A stretch of 64,000 nucleotides of DNA from Cognatilysobacter terrigena (GCF_004361065.1 NZ_SELT01000003.1:168822-232821), one strand, 5' to 3'. Counted from the stretch's first letter, positions 29,978 to 39,812 are shown. Program-made: numbers and translations. The notes: generated by a model not told the origin, from the letters alone.

Positions 29978-31336
29978 TCAACGCACCAGGTTGTTCACGA
30001 TGTCGTTGTAGAACGCCAAGCCCATCAGGCCGACGATGATCGCCAGGCCGACGAATTGCCCGGCCGCCATGGCGCGATCGCTGACCGGGCGGCCTTTGAT
30101 CAGCTCGATAAGGTAATACAGCAGGTGTCCGCCATCCAATATCGGGAGGGGGAGGAGGTTCAGTATCGCCAGGCTCAGGGAGAGCATGGCGAGCAGCGAG
30201 AGGTACCAGGCGGCGCCGTGCGCGGCGAACGCATTGGCCGCGCGGGCGATGGTGATCGGGCCCGCGACCGCGTTGCGCACGTCGGCGCGACCGGTGAAAA
30301 CGCGCTTGAGCATCGCGACGAGCTCATGCGCCTGATGCGCGGTTTCCGAGATCGCCGCGGGCACGGCATCGATCGGGCCGAGGCGCAGCACGGCGTCGGG
30401 CACGGGGTCTCCGGCCTGGGCCGGACCAACGCCGAGCATCCAGCGCGTTCCGCCTTCGTCTTTGCCGCGAATGGGCTTGAGCGGGAACGCCAGCCGTTCG
30501 CCGCTGCGCTGGACTTCGACCATCGCCAATTCACCGCTCTTGCCGACCTCGGCAACGAGCGGCGCGATGTCGTCCCAGCTCTGGACGGGCCGGCCGTCGA
30601 TCGCCGTCACGAGATCGCCGGGCTTTAGAACGGTGGCGGCGGGAAAGTCTTTCGTGACGTCGCCGACCCGCGCCGGCCTCAACAGATGCCGCGGCGCGAT
30701 GCCGATCGCCTGCAGGGCGCGCAGTTCGTCGATGCTGCCGGGAAGTTCGGACAACCGCAGACGCCGCGTCGCTTCCGCGCCCTCGATGCCGCGAACGCGG
30801 ATGTCGATGTCGCGCCGGTCGAGCGCCGCGGGCACGAGCGCGAGCTCGGCTTCCGTCCATGTCGGCGTGTTGCGATCCTCCACGGCGAGCACGGTGTCGC
30901 CCGCGCGCAGGCCGGCGGCCGCGGCGATGCCCTCGGCGCGCCCGATCGCCGGCACGAAGTCCGGCCGGCCGATCACGAACATGCCCCACAGCAGGATCAC
31001 GCAGAGCAGGAGGTTCGCGAGCGGCCCCGCGACCACCACTGCCATGCGCTGCCAGACGGGCTTGCGATTGAACGCGAGATGCAGATCCGACGGTGCGACG
31101 TCGCCCTCGCGTTCGTCGAGCATCTTGACGTAGCCGCCGAGCGGAATCGCCGCGATCGCGTACTCCGTTCCGTCACGACCGACGCGCGACCACAGCGGGC
31201 GTCCGAAACCGATCGAGAAGCGCAGCACGCGCACGCCGCAGCGGCGCGCGACCCAGTAGTGCCCGAACTCGTGGAAGGTCACGAGGATGCCGAGGCTGAC
31301 GGCCAACCACCAGATCGATCCGAGCAACTCGTTCAA
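29978..31336 (-). CDS. rseP: RIP metalloprotease RseP (site-2 protease)
   Basis: A 452-residue inner-membrane zinc protease that completes cleavage of anti-sigma RseA in the envelope-stress response. The zinc site HEFGH falls at residues 22-26 when the TTG at 31336 is the start. That is the same numbering as E. coli RseP, and a GGGAG ribosome site sits just upstream, so the TTG is chosen over longer forms. Two PDZ-like regions lie in the middle. The second metal site LPLPILDGGHLLYY is near the C-terminus. There are four membrane segments. It is followed 77 bases on by bamA, a sigma-E client. Confidence 0.95.
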   Translation of the reverse strand: MNELLGSIWWLAVSLGILVTFHEFGHYWVARRCGVRVLRFSIGFGRPLWSRVGRDGTEYAIAAIPLGGYVKMLDEREGDVAPSDLHLAFNRKPVWQRMAVVVAGPLANLLLCVILLWGMFVIGRPDFVPAIGRAEGIAAAAGLRAGDTVLAVEDRNTPTWTEAELALVPAALDRRDIDIRVRGIEGAEATRRLRLSELPGSIDELRALQAIGIAPRHLLRPARVGDVTKDFPAATVLKPGDLVTAIDGRPVQSWDDIAPLVAEVGKSGELAMVEVQRSGERLAFPLKPIRGKDEGGTRWMLGVGPAQAGDPVPDAVLRLGPIDAVPAAISETAHQAHELVAMLKRVFTGRADVRNAVAGPITIARAANAFAAHGAAWYLSLLAMLSLSLAILNLLPLPILDGGHLLYYLIELIKGRPVSDRAMAAGQFVGLAIIVGLMGLAFYNDIVNNLVR

Positions 31337-31457
31337 GGCGTTCTCCCGCGACGACCGGCAGCGGCTGCCGTAGCAGACCGCGCGACCGGCCGATGGTTCA
31401 GTCCAGGCGCGATCGTCGCCGAGTTGCGGCCGGATTCGGTGAACGGCAGTCGTGCGG

Positions 31458-32642
31458 TCATGAGCTGCGGTCGAGACGGGCGGCGACATGGGCTCGCGCG
31501 CGGCGGTCGGCGTCGCGCAGTGCCGCGAGGTCTCCGCCCGGCGCGTCGGCGTGCGCGTCGAGCGCGTCCGCCACGAGTGCCGCGATATCGAGGAAGCCGA
31601 CGCGACCGGCGAGGAACGCGTCGACGGCCGCCTCGTTCGCGGCGTTCAGCACGGCCGGGGCGGCCCCGCCGGCGCGCAGCGCCTTGAAGGCGAGCGGCAG
31701 GCAGGGGAACGCGTCGAGATCCGGTGCCTCGAAGTCGAGACGGCCGCCCTGTGCGAGGAGATCGAGACCCGAGACGCCCGACTGCAGGCGATCCGGCCAG
31801 CCCAGGCCGACCGCGAGCGCCGTGCGCATATCGGGCAATCCGAGCTGCGCGAGCGTCGAGCCGTCGACGAATTCGACGAACGAATGCACCAGGCTCTGCG
31901 GATGCACGATCACGTCGATCGCGTCCGGGGCGACGCCGAAAAGGTGATGCGCCTCGATGACTTCGAGGCCCTTATTCATCAGCGTGGCCGAATCGACCGA
32001 GATCTTCGGGCCCATCGACCAGCGCGGATGCGCGACCGCCTGCGCGGGCGTGACATCACGCAGCGATTCGCGCGTACGACCACGGAACGGGCCGCCCGAC
32101 GCGGTGAGGACGAGTCGACGCAGCCCCGACGTATCGCGCGCCGCACGACCATCGCGTGCCGGCAGGCATTGGAAGATCGCGTTGTGTTCGCTGTCGACCG
32201 GCACGATGTCTGCGCCGGATTCGCGCGCCGTGCGCATCACCAGCTCGCCAGCAAGGACAAGTGATTCCTTGTTCGCGAGGGCGACGCGTTTGCCCGCGCG
32301 CACCGCGGCCAATGTCGAATCCAGTCCCGCAGCGCCGACGATGGCGGCGACGACCGTGTCGCAGGCATCGCCCGATGCGAGCTCGTCGATCGCCTGCATG
32401 CCTGCGTGTGCGGCCGTCGGGACGCCTGCATCCGCAAGCTTCGCGCGGAGTTCGTTGAACAGCGCGGGATCCGCGATGACCGCGTGGTCGGGTCGATGCG
32501 TGTGGCAAAGCGCGACCAGCGCATCGACGTTTCGACCCGCAGCGAGCACGTTGGCCGTCAGTCGATCCGGATGGCGCGCGATGACGTCGAGCGCCGATGC
32601 ACCGATGGATCCTGTGGCGCCGAGGACGGCGACGCGGCGCAT
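31458..32642 (-). CDS. dxr: 1-deoxy-D-xylulose 5-phosphate reductoisomerase
   Basis: A 394-residue Dxr (IspC), which converts DXP to MEP, the committed step of the non-mevalonate isoprenoid pathway and the fosmidomycin target. The NADPH-binding [16 protein letters not shown] is at the N-terminus. The active-site stretch [23 protein letters not shown] and [18 protein letters not shown] are intact. The ATG at 32642 overlaps the cdsA stop by one base; an adjacent GTG would give a 4-base overlap. It feeds IspA and UppS, both encoded in this window. Confidence 0.96.
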   Translation of the reverse strand: MRRVAVLGATGSIGASALDVIARHPDRLTANVLAAGRNVDALVALCHTHRPDHAVIADPALFNELRAKLADAGVPTAAHAGMQAIDELASGDACDTVVAAIVGAAGLDSTLAAVRAGKRVALANKESLVLAGELVMRTARESGADIVPVDSEHNAIFQCLPARDGRAARDTSGLRRLVLTASGGPFRGRTRESLRDVTPAQAVAHPRWSMGPKISVDSATLMNKGLEVIEAHHLFGVAPDAIDVIVHPQSLVHSFVEFVDGSTLAQLGLPDMRTALAVGLGWPDRLQSGVSGLDLLAQGGRLDFEAPDLDAFPCLPLAFKALRAGGAAPAVLNAANEAAVDAFLAGRVGFLDIAALVADALDAHADAPGGDLAALRDADRRARAHVAARLDRSS

Positions 32643-33478
32643 CACAGGCCTAACAGCGCCTTACCCAGCGCGAAGACCGGAAGCGCGGCGAGCACGGCGT
32701 CGATGCGATCGAGCACGCCGCCGTGGCCGGGAATCAGCGTGCCCGAATCCTTCTTGCCGGCATGGCGCTTGATCAGGCTTTCGAACAGGTCGCCGATGAC
32801 CGATACCAGCACCGAGGCGGCGCCCACGATTGCGACCTTCCACAGATCCTGTGTCGTTGCACCGGCAATCAGCGAAAACAGCACCGCGACGATCGTGCCG
32901 ACGACCACGCCACCCGCAAGACCTTCGATCGTCTTGTTCGGGCTGATGCGCGGTGCAAGCTTGTGGCGGCCGAGATAGCGGCCTGCGAAATACGCGCCGG
33001 TATCGGCCGCCCAGACCGTCGCGAGCGACGTGAGCAGCCACCAGTCACCCTTCGGCCCGTCCGCGTGCAGCCACGTCAACGCGCACCACGCGGGGACCAC
33101 TGCGAAGGTGCCCGCGGCGAGCTTCAGCGCACGCGCCCACGACTCGTGATTGCTGCCGAATTCGAACCGCCCCAGCCACAGCAGCGCCAGCGCCCACCAG
33201 ATGACACCAATGATCGACGCGAGCTTGTACAGCACGAGCGTGCCGCCCTCGCGCGAATGCGACGACCACACGATCGCGACCATCACGCCGAGATTCGCGA
33301 TCAGCAGCACCCACTTCGCGAGCGAGTCTTCGACTTCGGCGAGGTCGAACCATTCCCACAGCCCGGCGAGGAAAACCGCTGCGGCGGCGACCATCATCCA
33401 GGGCGTATCGAGCAGCAGGATCGCCGCGATCGCGACGGGGGCCATCACCAGGGCAGCGGCAACGCGGGTACGGGTCAT
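32642..33478 (-). CDS. cdsA: Phosphatidate cytidylyltransferase
   Basis: A 278-residue multi-spanning inner-membrane enzyme making CDP-diacylglycerol from phosphatidate and CTP, the branch point for phospholipids. It has about seven or eight hydrophobic segments. The C-terminal CdsA signature [20 protein letters not shown], followed by GVLDRIDA, is complete. The start overlaps the uppS stop by 4 bases (ATGA type), so uppS-cdsA-dxr are translationally coupled. Confidence 0.95.
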   Translation of the reverse strand: MTRTRVAAALVMAPVAIAAILLLDTPWMMVAAAAVFLAGLWEWFDLAEVEDSLAKWVLLIANLGVMVAIVWSSHSREGGTLVLYKLASIIGVIWWALALLWLGRFEFGSNHESWARALKLAAGTFAVVPAWCALTWLHADGPKGDWWLLTSLATVWAADTGAYFAGRYLGRHKLAPRISPNKTIEGLAGGVVVGTIVAVLFSLIAGATTQDLWKVAIVGAASVLVSVIGDLFESLIKRHAGKKDSGTLIPGHGGVLDRIDAVLAALPVFALGKALLGL

Positions 33479-34236
33479 TCGGACGTCTCGGGATTGCCGC
33501 CGACCTGTGCCCCGGTCAGGCCGAATCGGCGTTCACGGCGCGCGTAGTCGTCCAGCGCAGCCTGAAGTGTCGCCGCATCGACGTCGGGCCACAACAAATC
33601 GGTGAACCACAGTTCCGTGTAGGCCAGCTGCCAGAGCAGGAAATTGCTGATGCGCAGCTCGCCGCCGGTGCGGATGAAGAGGTCGGGCGCGGGCAGATCG
33701 GCCAGCGCGACGCGCTCGCCGAGCAGCTTCTCGTCGATCGCGGACGCATCGAGGCGCCCAGCCGCGACGTCCTCCGCCAACGACCGCGCCGCGTTCGCGA
33801 TGTCCCAGCGTCCGCCGTAGCTGACGGCGATCACCAGATCGAGCGTGCGATTCGCCGACGTACGCGACTCCGCCTGCGCCATGCGCGAACGGATCGACTC
33901 ATTGAAACGCGAGCGATCCCCGATGAAGCGCACGCGCACACCGCGACGATCGAGTTCATCGACCTCGCGCTCGAGCGCACCGGTGAACAGCTTCATCAGG
34001 CCGCCGACTTCATCCTGCGGGCGGTCCCAGTTCTCGCTCGAGAACGCGAAGAGCGTCAGCACTTCGACGCCGCGTTCGAGACAGAAATCAATGCAGAGGT
34101 TGACCGCGCGCGCGCCTGCGCGATGGCCGATCAGCCGCGGTCGCCGGCGCTTCTGCGCCCAGCGGCCGTTGCCGTCCATGATGATGGCCAGATGTCGCGG
34201 AACACGCGCCGCAACAGGGGAGCCGGAAGAAGTCAC
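33475..34236 (-). CDS. uppS: Undecaprenyl diphosphate synthase (cis-prenyltransferase)
   Basis: A 253-residue UppS extending farnesyl diphosphate with IPP to C55 undecaprenyl diphosphate, the lipid carrier for peptidoglycan and O-antigen. The diphosphate-binding motif IIMDGNGRWAQKR is near the N-terminus. FAFSSENWDRP, AVSYGGRWDI and the C-terminal PDLFIRTGGELRISNFLLWQ complete the family set. The start is uncertain: the best candidate is GTG at 34236 (about 20 residues before MDGNGRW), with no clear ribosome site. The gap to frr is 56 bases. Confidence 0.93.
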   Translation of the reverse strand: MTSSGSPVAARVPRHLAIIMDGNGRWAQKRRRPRLIGHRAGARAVNLCIDFCLERGVEVLTLFAFSSENWDRPQDEVGGLMKLFTGALEREVDELDRRGVRVRFIGDRSRFNESIRSRMAQAESRTSANRTLDLVIAVSYGGRWDIANAARSLAEDVAAGRLDASAIDEKLLGERVALADLPAPDLFIRTGGELRISNFLLWQLAYTELWFTDLLWPDVDAATLQAALDDYARRERRFGLTGAQVGGNPETSE

Positions 34237-34292
34237 GTCGAGTCGTCGGAAGAGATGCGGATCGTTGACCGACCCGCTGCAGTGCCGGGCGG

Positions 34293-34850
34293 TCAGACCG
34301 CCATCAGCTCCTGTTCCTTCGCCTTGACCACTTCGTCGACGTTCTTGATCGCTTCGTCCGTGAGCTTCTGGATGTCGGCTTCGGCGCGCGTCGATTCGTC
34401 CTCGGTGATCTTCTTCTCCTTGAGGAGTTCCTTCACCTGATGGTTCGCGTCGCGACGGATGTTCCGGATGGCGACCTTGCAGTCCTCGCCGCCCGAGTGC
34501 ACGACCTTCGCGAGCTCCTTGCGGCGCTCCTCGGTGAGCGGCGGCAGGTTGAGGCGGATCACCATGCCGGCGGTGTTCGGCGTCAGGCCGAGGTCGGAGG
34601 CGAGGATGGCCTTCTCGACCGCACCCACCATCGGCTTTTCCCACGGCGTGATCGTCAGCGAACGCGCATCGCTGACCGCGACGCTGGCGACCTGCGAGAG
34701 CGGCACGTCGGAGCCGTAGTAGTTGACCTTGATGTGGTCGACGATCGCGGTGCTGGCGCGGCCCGTGCGCACCTTGACGAGGTCGTGGCGGAACGCATCG
34801 ACGCTCTTGGCCATACGCGCCTTGGCGTCGTTCTTGATCTCGTTGAGCAT
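34293..34850 (-). CDS. frr: Ribosome recycling factor
   Basis: A 185-residue RRF, which with EF-G splits post-termination ribosomes. The whole-family pattern is visible: MAKSVDAFRHDLVKVRTGRA in the first helix, then SLTITPWEK, IRLNLPPLTEERRKEL and the three-helix-bundle tail ending VVKAKEQELMAV. It is separated from the upstream cation-efflux gene by 70 bases that hold a consensus -10 hexamer, so it may have its own promoter. Confidence 0.96.
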   Translation of the reverse strand: MLNEIKNDAKARMAKSVDAFRHDLVKVRTGRASTAIVDHIKVNYYGSDVPLSQVASVAVSDARSLTITPWEKPMVGAVEKAILASDLGLTPNTAGMVIRLNLPPLTEERRKELAKVVHSGGEDCKVAIRNIRRDANHQVKELLKEKKITEDESTRAEADIQKLTDEAIKNVDEVVKAKEQELMAV

Positions 34851-34885
34851 CGCGGGCTCCGTGTCGGTTCTGCGGTCGGCCGCGG

Positions 34886-34891
34886 ATTATA
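34886..34891 (-). promoter_or_regulatory. Consensus -10 hexamer upstream of frr
   Basis: TATAAT (minus strand, 6 of 6) lies 35 bases before the frr ATG. No good -35 is seen at 16-18 bases. It is a likely internal promoter that would keep frr, uppS and later genes expressed independently of the inserted efflux gene. Confidence 0.5.
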
Positions 34892-34920
34892 GGGCAGGGC
34901 GCGGTGACGGCCGCTTCCCG

Positions 34921-35850
34921 TCAGTGGTGCGGCGCACGATCGTGCAGGTCGTGCTCGCAGCCCGGACCGTGCTCGACCTGGAGTGTCGGATGGTTGATGC
35001 CGAAACGATGGTCGAGATCGTGGGTGACGCGATCGAGGAAGGCGTCGTGGTCGTCGTTGAGCGGCCGCACCAAGTGGGCCGTCATCGCGATCTCGCCCGC
35101 ACCGATCGACCAGATATGGACGTGATGGACCGCGGCGACCCCATCGAGACCGTGCAGGTAGGCCTCGACGTCCGTGCGTTCGATGCCGCGCGGCACCGCG
35201 TCCATCGCGGCGTTGAAGCTTTCCCGCAGTAGCCCGAACGCGCTGACGCCGACGACCGCGCTGACGAGCACCGCGGTCGCCGGGTCCAGCCATTCCCAGC
35301 CGACGGTCGCCATGCCGAGGCCCGCGAGCACTGCAGCGAACGAAACCGCGGCGTCCGCCATGAGATGAAGGAACGCGGCGCGCCGGTTCAGGTCATGCTC
35401 CTGGCCGCGGTGCATGAGCGCCGCTGCCAGCAGGTTCACGGCGATGCCGATTGTCGCCACGATCATCACGGGCTTGGCCGGGATCTGAGGTGGCGCGCTG
35501 AAGCGCTGGACCGACTCGCCGACCAGCGCGCCGGCGAACCCGACCAGCAGCAACGCGTTTGCGAGCGGGGAGAGCAGCGTCGCCCGGCGCCAGCCGTAGG
35601 TGTGGCGCGTCGTCGGCGCGCGTCGCGCCAAGGCGGCCGCGGCCCAGGCGAGCGCGAGACCCGCCACGTCACCAAGGTTGTGCAGCGCGTCGGAAAGCAG
35701 CGCGAGCGAGTTCGTCGAGAAGCCGTACCAGGCTTCGATCGCGGTGTACGCAAGGTTGAGCAGCGTCGCGATCGCGAACGCGCGCGTCGCGTGACCGAAT
35801 CCGTGATCGTGCGAGTGTCCGTGCCCGTGATGGGCGTGAGCACCGCCCAT
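34921..35850 (-). CDS. Cation diffusion facilitator family transporter
   Basis: A 309-residue CDF/ZnT-type efflux transporter exchanging divalent metal (most likely Zn, possibly Co or Cd) for protons at the inner membrane. It has a His-rich N-terminus (HAHHGHGHSHDHGFGH). Six membrane helices carry the metal-site pattern SDALHNLGD in helix 2 and HLMADAAVS in helix 5. A cytosolic C-terminal domain (AAVHHVHIWSIGAGEIAMTAH) ends in a second His-rich tail. It lies 3 bases after the pyrH stop, so it is read with pyrH. It is an unusual occupant of the pyrH-frr junction. Confidence 0.93.
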   Translation of the reverse strand: MGGAHAHHGHGHSHDHGFGHATRAFAIATLLNLAYTAIEAWYGFSTNSLALLSDALHNLGDVAGLALAWAAAALARRAPTTRHTYGWRRATLLSPLANALLLVGFAGALVGESVQRFSAPPQIPAKPVMIVATIGIAVNLLAAALMHRGQEHDLNRRAAFLHLMADAAVSFAAVLAGLGMATVGWEWLDPATAVLVSAVVGVSAFGLLRESFNAAMDAVPRGIERTDVEAYLHGLDGVAAVHHVHIWSIGAGEIAMTAHLVRPLNDDHDAFLDRVTHDLDHRFGINHPTLQVEHGPGCEHDLHDRAPHH

Positions 35851-35853
35851 GCG

Positions 35854-36573
35854 TCAGGCCGCGCGGACCAGCGTGCCGATCGGCTCGCCGCGGAGGATGC
35901 GCAGCAGCTGGCCGGGCTGTTCCATATCGAAGACACGAATCGGAAGCGACGCGTCGCGACACAGCGCGAAAGCGGCCGTGTCCATGACCTGGATGTCGCG
36001 GGCGAGCACGTCGTCGTATGTCAGGGTGTCGAAGCGCGTGGCGTCCGGATGCTTCTTGGGGTCGCGGTCGTAGATGCCGTCGACCTTCGTCGCCTTCAGC
36101 AGCAGGTCCGCACCGATCTCGATGGCGCGGAGCGCGGCGCCAGAGTCGGTCGTGAAGAACGGATTGCCCGTGCCGGCCGCGCAGATGACGATCCGGCCCT
36201 TCTCCAGGTGACGCACGGCCCGGCGGCGGATGTAGTCCTCGCACACCTGGTTGATCTTGAGCGCGCTCATCACCCGGCAGCGGGCGCCGAGCTTTTCAAG
36301 CGCGTCCTGCATGGCCAGCGCGTTGATGATCGTGGCGAGCATGCCCATGTGGTCGCCGGTGACGCGGTCCATGCCCGAGGCCGCCAAGCCCGCGCCGCGA
36401 AAGATGTTGCCGCCGCCGATCACCAGCGCGATTTCGGCACCCGCCTGCTGGGCCTCGATCACCTCATGCGCCAGCCGCGTGATGACCTTCGGATCGATGC
36501 CGTAGTCCTCGCCCCCCATCAGCGCCTCACCGGACAGTTTCAGGAGGACGCGGCGGTAGGGGAGCTGGGTCAT
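35854..36573 (-). CDS. pyrH: Uridylate kinase
   Basis: A 239-residue UMP kinase (amino-acid-kinase fold), UMP to UDP, GTP-activated and UTP-inhibited in bacteria. The N-terminal phosphate loop is [29 protein letters not shown] and the [17 protein letters not shown] active-site loop are intact. There is no clear ribosome site; a TAGATA hexamer ends 7 bases before the ATG, so a leaderless transcript is possible. In most relatives frr follows directly and tsf precedes; here both junctions are interrupted. Confidence 0.96.
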   Translation of the reverse strand: MTQLPYRRVLLKLSGEALMGGEDYGIDPKVITRLAHEVIEAQQAGAEIALVIGGGNIFRGAGLAASGMDRVTGDHMGMLATIINALAMQDALEKLGARCRVMSALKINQVCEDYIRRRAVRHLEKGRIVICAAGTGNPFFTTDSGAALRAIEIGADLLLKATKVDGIYDRDPKKHPDATRFDTLTYDDVLARDIQVMDTAAFALCRDASLPIRVFDMEQPGQLLRILRGEPIGTLVRAA

Positions 36574-36815
36574 TGGGCGTTATCTAGGCTCGGGGGTGCC
36601 GCAATTGTAAGTGCCCGACCGTCACTAGGGCCGCTGGCGGATGGAACTTGTGCATTGCACAAAAGGTTTATTTGGACACAAGTGTCATAAAGCCGTTAAA
36701 TGTGAAGTTCATCACAAAACAACATAAATTCTTCATTAACCGTTGACCCCTTGGGATGGCGAAAGTCATGGTCGCCGTGATCGCCGTCCGGCGGGTTTTC
36801 AAGGGGACGTACTCC
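36574..36815. promoter_or_regulatory. AT-rich divergent promoter region between pyrH and the TonB receptor
   Basis: These 242 bases hold no gene. The part around 36640-36750 is far richer in A+T than the rest of the window. It contains a 15-base palindrome at 36648-36662 (ttgtgca-t-tgcacaa), a 12-base one at 36675-36686 (gacac-aa-gtgtc), and the Clp/CRP-type box at 36701-36716. TTGGAC (36673-36678) with TTAAAT (36696-36701) at a 17-base spacing is a possible but weak promoter. Confidence 0.6.
36701..36716 (+). promoter_or_regulatory. Clp/CRP-type binding site, TGTGA-N6-TCACA
   Basis: TGTGA-agttca-TCACA matches the CRP/Clp consensus perfectly, and the flanks (AAA on both sides) also fit the E. 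coli CRP consensus. It is centred about 107 bases before the GTG start of the receptor. In Xanthomonads the CRP homologue Clp binds this motif and is released by cyclic di-GMP. That this gene is a Clp target is inference. Confidence 0.7.
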
Positions 36816-39812
36816 GTGTCAAAGAGACAGCAGATGAATCGCGTGTTCCGTCGTAGCGCGCTCACCGTGGCGCTCGGCATGTGCTTCACCGGCCCGGTGC
36901 TTGCGCAGCAGGCCGCCGGTTCGGTCTTCGGCAACGCCGGGGCAGGGGCGACGGTGGTTGTCGACAACCCAGCGACGGGCTTCCATCGCGAAGTGTCGGC
37001 ATCAGCGGATGGCACGTTCCGTATTCCGGGGCTCCAGCCGGGTACGTACCGCGTCACGACGCGGGACGCGAACGGTTCGGCTAAGGTCCGGGACGTGGTC
37101 GTCAATGCCGGCGCCGGTACCTCGATCGACTTTGCAGCACCGGCAGGCGGGACCGAGGCGGGCAGCCTCGATACGGTCCGCGTACGTGGGGCGCGAGCGG
37201 TCAACCCGATCGACGTGTCGTCCACCGAATCGGTGACGATCCTGACGTCGGAGCAGATCGCCAAGATTCCGGTTCCGCGCGACACGACCAGCGTCGCGCT
37301 GCTCGCGCCGGGTACCGTCCGCGGTGACGCGGCATTCGGCAATCTCGCTTCCTTCGGCGGTTCGTCCGTTGCGGAGAACCAGTACTACGTCAACGGGTTC
37401 AACATCACCAACTCGTTCCGCAGCCTGAACTTCTCGCAGGTGCCGTTCGAGGCGATCGCAGAGCAGCAGGTGAAGACCGGCGGTTACGGCGCTGAATTCG
37501 GTCGCTCGCTCGGTGGCGTCGTCAGCCAGACGACGAAGCGCGGCACCAACGATTTCCATGCCGGTGGCAACATCTTCTATACGCCGTCCAGTCTGTCCGC
37601 GCATCCGCGGGATATGTACCAGCGCAACGGCGTGCTTCGCTCGGACAACTCGCAGGAAGAAACCGGCGGATACAACGCGTCCGCGTGGGCGAGCGGCGCT
37701 CTGGTGAAGGACAGGTTGTTCGCTTATGGCCTCATCCAGTACAACAGCAAGACCGAGGACCTGTACAACAACGAGGTCGTTGGTGGTGGTACGCACGAGA
37801 AGGCAGGCTGGCCAACCTACCTGCTCAAGCTCGACTGGAACATCAACGATTCCAACCTCCTCGAGTTCACCTCGTTCACCGACAAGCGCACGCGCGAAAT
37901 CGACTCGCGCCTCGAGAACGGCACGGTCCTCGGTACTAACTTCATCGAGCAGGGTGGCAAGAACAACATCCTTCGCTACACCGGCTACTTCAGCGACACC
38001 TTTACGCTGTCGGCGCTGTACGGGCATGGCGAATTTTCGCGATCGCAGCACCTGCGCACCGCGACCGGTGCGGACGTACGCTACGGCGGCGTCCTGACGC
38101 AGCCGGCGACGGGCTGCCCGATCATTACTGATGCACGCCCGGGCTATCGTCAGGCAGCGACGGGCAAGTACGGCAGCACCTGCAATATCACGGGTGCATC
38201 GATCGATCGCCAAGACGCCGGCGACACCCGCGACCAGTTCCGTGTCGACGCGGATTGGCAGCTCGGCGCGCACCAGCTTCGCTTCGGTCTGGACATCGAC
38301 AACTACGAATCCGTGGCGGGCACCTCGTACGAAGGTGGCCGCATCTGGCGTTACGCCACTGTCGATCCCACGCCGACGGCGCCGAACAGCGGCGACGAGT
38401 TCGACATTGTCCGCGAGCAGATCGTCAACCAGGGCTCCACCGTCAAGGTCAAGCAACATGCGTTCTACATCCAGGATTCCTGGAACGTTACCGACAACTT
38501 CATTGCACAGATCGGTCTGCGTTGGGACAATTTCGAGAACCTCAACGGCTTCGGCGAGACCTACGTCAAGGTCAAGAACCAGTTTGGTCCGCGCCTTGGC
38601 TTCTCGTGGGACGTCAACGGCGATTCCACGTTCAAGGTCTACGGTAACGCTGGGCGTTACGCGCTACCGCTGACGCCGAGCGTGGCTGTACGCGGTGCGT
38701 CGGCGTCGCTGTTCACTCGTCAGCAGTTCACCTTCACAGGTGTTGATCCGGTTACGGGCGCGCCCATCGGTGCTGTGCCGCGTACCAACTCGACCGGCCA
38801 GCTGCAGTACGTGAATGGCGAATTCGGCGTCGGCAAGAATCCGGCGACCATCGCCTCGAATAATCTGAAGCCGATGTATCAGGATGAGTTCATCCTCGGC
38901 TTCCAAAAGGCGATGAACGACCACCTTAACGTCGGTGCGCGCGGCATCTACCGCAACCTGAAGACGGCAATAGACGACAACTGCGATTACGCAGCCATTC
39001 TCGACGCGGCAGGGTTCGTCGATGGCGAACGCAATGGACAGGCTGCGGTCCTCCCGGGCGCGGGTTTCCCGTACTGCCGCATGTTCAACCCTGGTGCGGA
39101 TGCCGAGTTCCTGACTGACTTCTTCAACAATGGTCAGCTCGAGAGCACCCACGTGGCCGGCGACGTCCTTTCGCCGAAGGCCCGGCGCACGTACAAGGCG
39201 CTTGAGCTGTTCAGCGATGTCACCTTCCAGCGGTTCTTCATGCAGGCCTCCTACACGTGGTCGCAGAGCAAGGGCAATACAGAAGGCGGCGTGAAGTCGG
39301 ACATCGGCCAGGCCGACACGAGCGTTACGCAGGACTTCGATTACAAGGAGTTGACTGTGGACACGTACGGCTTCCTGCCGAACGACCGCCGTCACAGTCT
39401 GAAGGTGTTCGGCAACTACGAGTTCTCGGACGAGTGGTCGATGGGTGCGAACCTGCTGGTTCAGTCGGGTCGCCCGGTCAACTGCCTCGGCGTGTTGCGC
39501 CTAGCGAATGGCAGCCTGCATCCCTATGGTGCGTCGTTTATGCGCTGCAATAACACGCCGGTTCCGCGTGGCACAGCGGGTCGCCTGCCGTGGACGAATA
39601 CGCTCGACCTCAATGTCGCTTATCGTCCGTCGTACGTGAAGGGGCTTCAGTTCAAGCTCGACATCTTCAACCTGCTTAACAACCAGAAGGTGACCAGCGT
39701 GAACGAGACGGGCGAAGACGGCTCCACCGGTGCACCGTCGGAGCAGTACCTGACGCCGACCTCGTTCCAGGCGCCGCGTGCCGTTCGTTTTATGGTCCAG
39801 TACGACTTCTAA
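36816..39812 (+). CDS. Oar-like TonB-dependent receptor with carboxypeptidase-regulatory-like N-terminal domain
   Basis: A 998-residue outer-membrane receptor. The signal peptide ends near GPVLAQQ. A carboxypeptidase-regulatory-like beta domain follows (about residues 30-110; ADGTFRIPGLQPGTYRVTTR). A TonB-box-like LDTVRVRG lies at about 118-125, then the plug (VNGFNITNSFRSLNFSQVPF; KTGGYGAEFGRSLGGVVSQ) and a barrel ending RAVRFMVQYDF with terminal Phe. This is the Oar architecture; Myxococcus Oar is needed for export of a protease, others import oligomers. The substrate here is unknown. GTG at 36816 has GGGGA 8 bases upstream; ATG at 36834 is the alternative. Codon use is more AT-tolerant than in neighbouring genes. 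A strong terminator follows. Confidence 0.9.
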   Translation: MSKRQQMNRVFRRSALTVALGMCFTGPVLAQQAAGSVFGNAGAGATVVVDNPATGFHREVSASADGTFRIPGLQPGTYRVTTRDANGSAKVRDVVVNAGAGTSIDFAAPAGGTEAGSLDTVRVRGARAVNPIDVSSTESVTILTSEQIAKIPVPRDTTSVALLAPGTVRGDAAFGNLASFGGSSVAENQYYVNGFNITNSFRSLNFSQVPFEAIAEQQVKTGGYGAEFGRSLGGVVSQTTKRGTNDFHAGGNIFYTPSSLSAHPRDMYQRNGVLRSDNSQEETGGYNASAWASGALVKDRLFAYGLIQYNSKTEDLYNNEVVGGGTHEKAGWPTYLLKLDWNINDSNLLEFTSFTDKRTREIDSRLENGTVLGTNFIEQGGKNNILRYTGYFSDTFTLSALYGHGEFSRSQHLRTATGADVRYGGVLTQPATGCPIITDARPGYRQAATGKYGSTCNITGASIDRQDAGDTRDQFRVDADWQLGAHQLRFGLDIDNYESVAGTSYEGGRIWRYATVDPTPTAPNSGDEFDIVREQIVNQGSTVKVKQHAFYIQDSWNVTDNFIAQIGLRWDNFENLNGFGETYVKVKNQFGPRLGFSWDVNGDSTFKVYGNAGRYALPLTPSVAVRGASASLFTRQQFTFTGVDPVTGAPIGAVPRTNSTGQLQYVNGEFGVGKNPATIASNNLKPMYQDEFILGFQKAMNDHLNVGARGIYRNLKTAIDDNCDYAAILDAAGFVDGERNGQAAVLPGAGFPYCRMFNPGADAEFLTDFFNNGQLESTHVAGDVLSPKARRTYKALELFSDVTFQRFFMQASYTWSQSKGNTEGGVKSDIGQADTSVTQDFDYKELTVDTYGFLPNDRRHSLKVFGNYEFSDEWSMGANLLVQSGRPVNCLGVLRLANGSLHPYGASFMRCNNTPVPRGTAGRLPWTNTLDLNVAYRPSYVKGLQFKLDIFNLLNNQKVTSVNETGEDGSTGAPSEQYLTPTSFQAPRAVRFMVQYDF

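Noticed and set aside
31337..31489. Longer rseP starting at 31489
   Set aside because: The frame is merely open. Only the TTG at 31336 puts HEFGH at residues 22-26 and has a ribosome site.
36756..36815. ATG at 36756 as the start of the TonB receptor
   Set aside because: It would add 20 residues before a good signal peptide and has no ribosome site, while GGGGA precedes the GTG at 36816.
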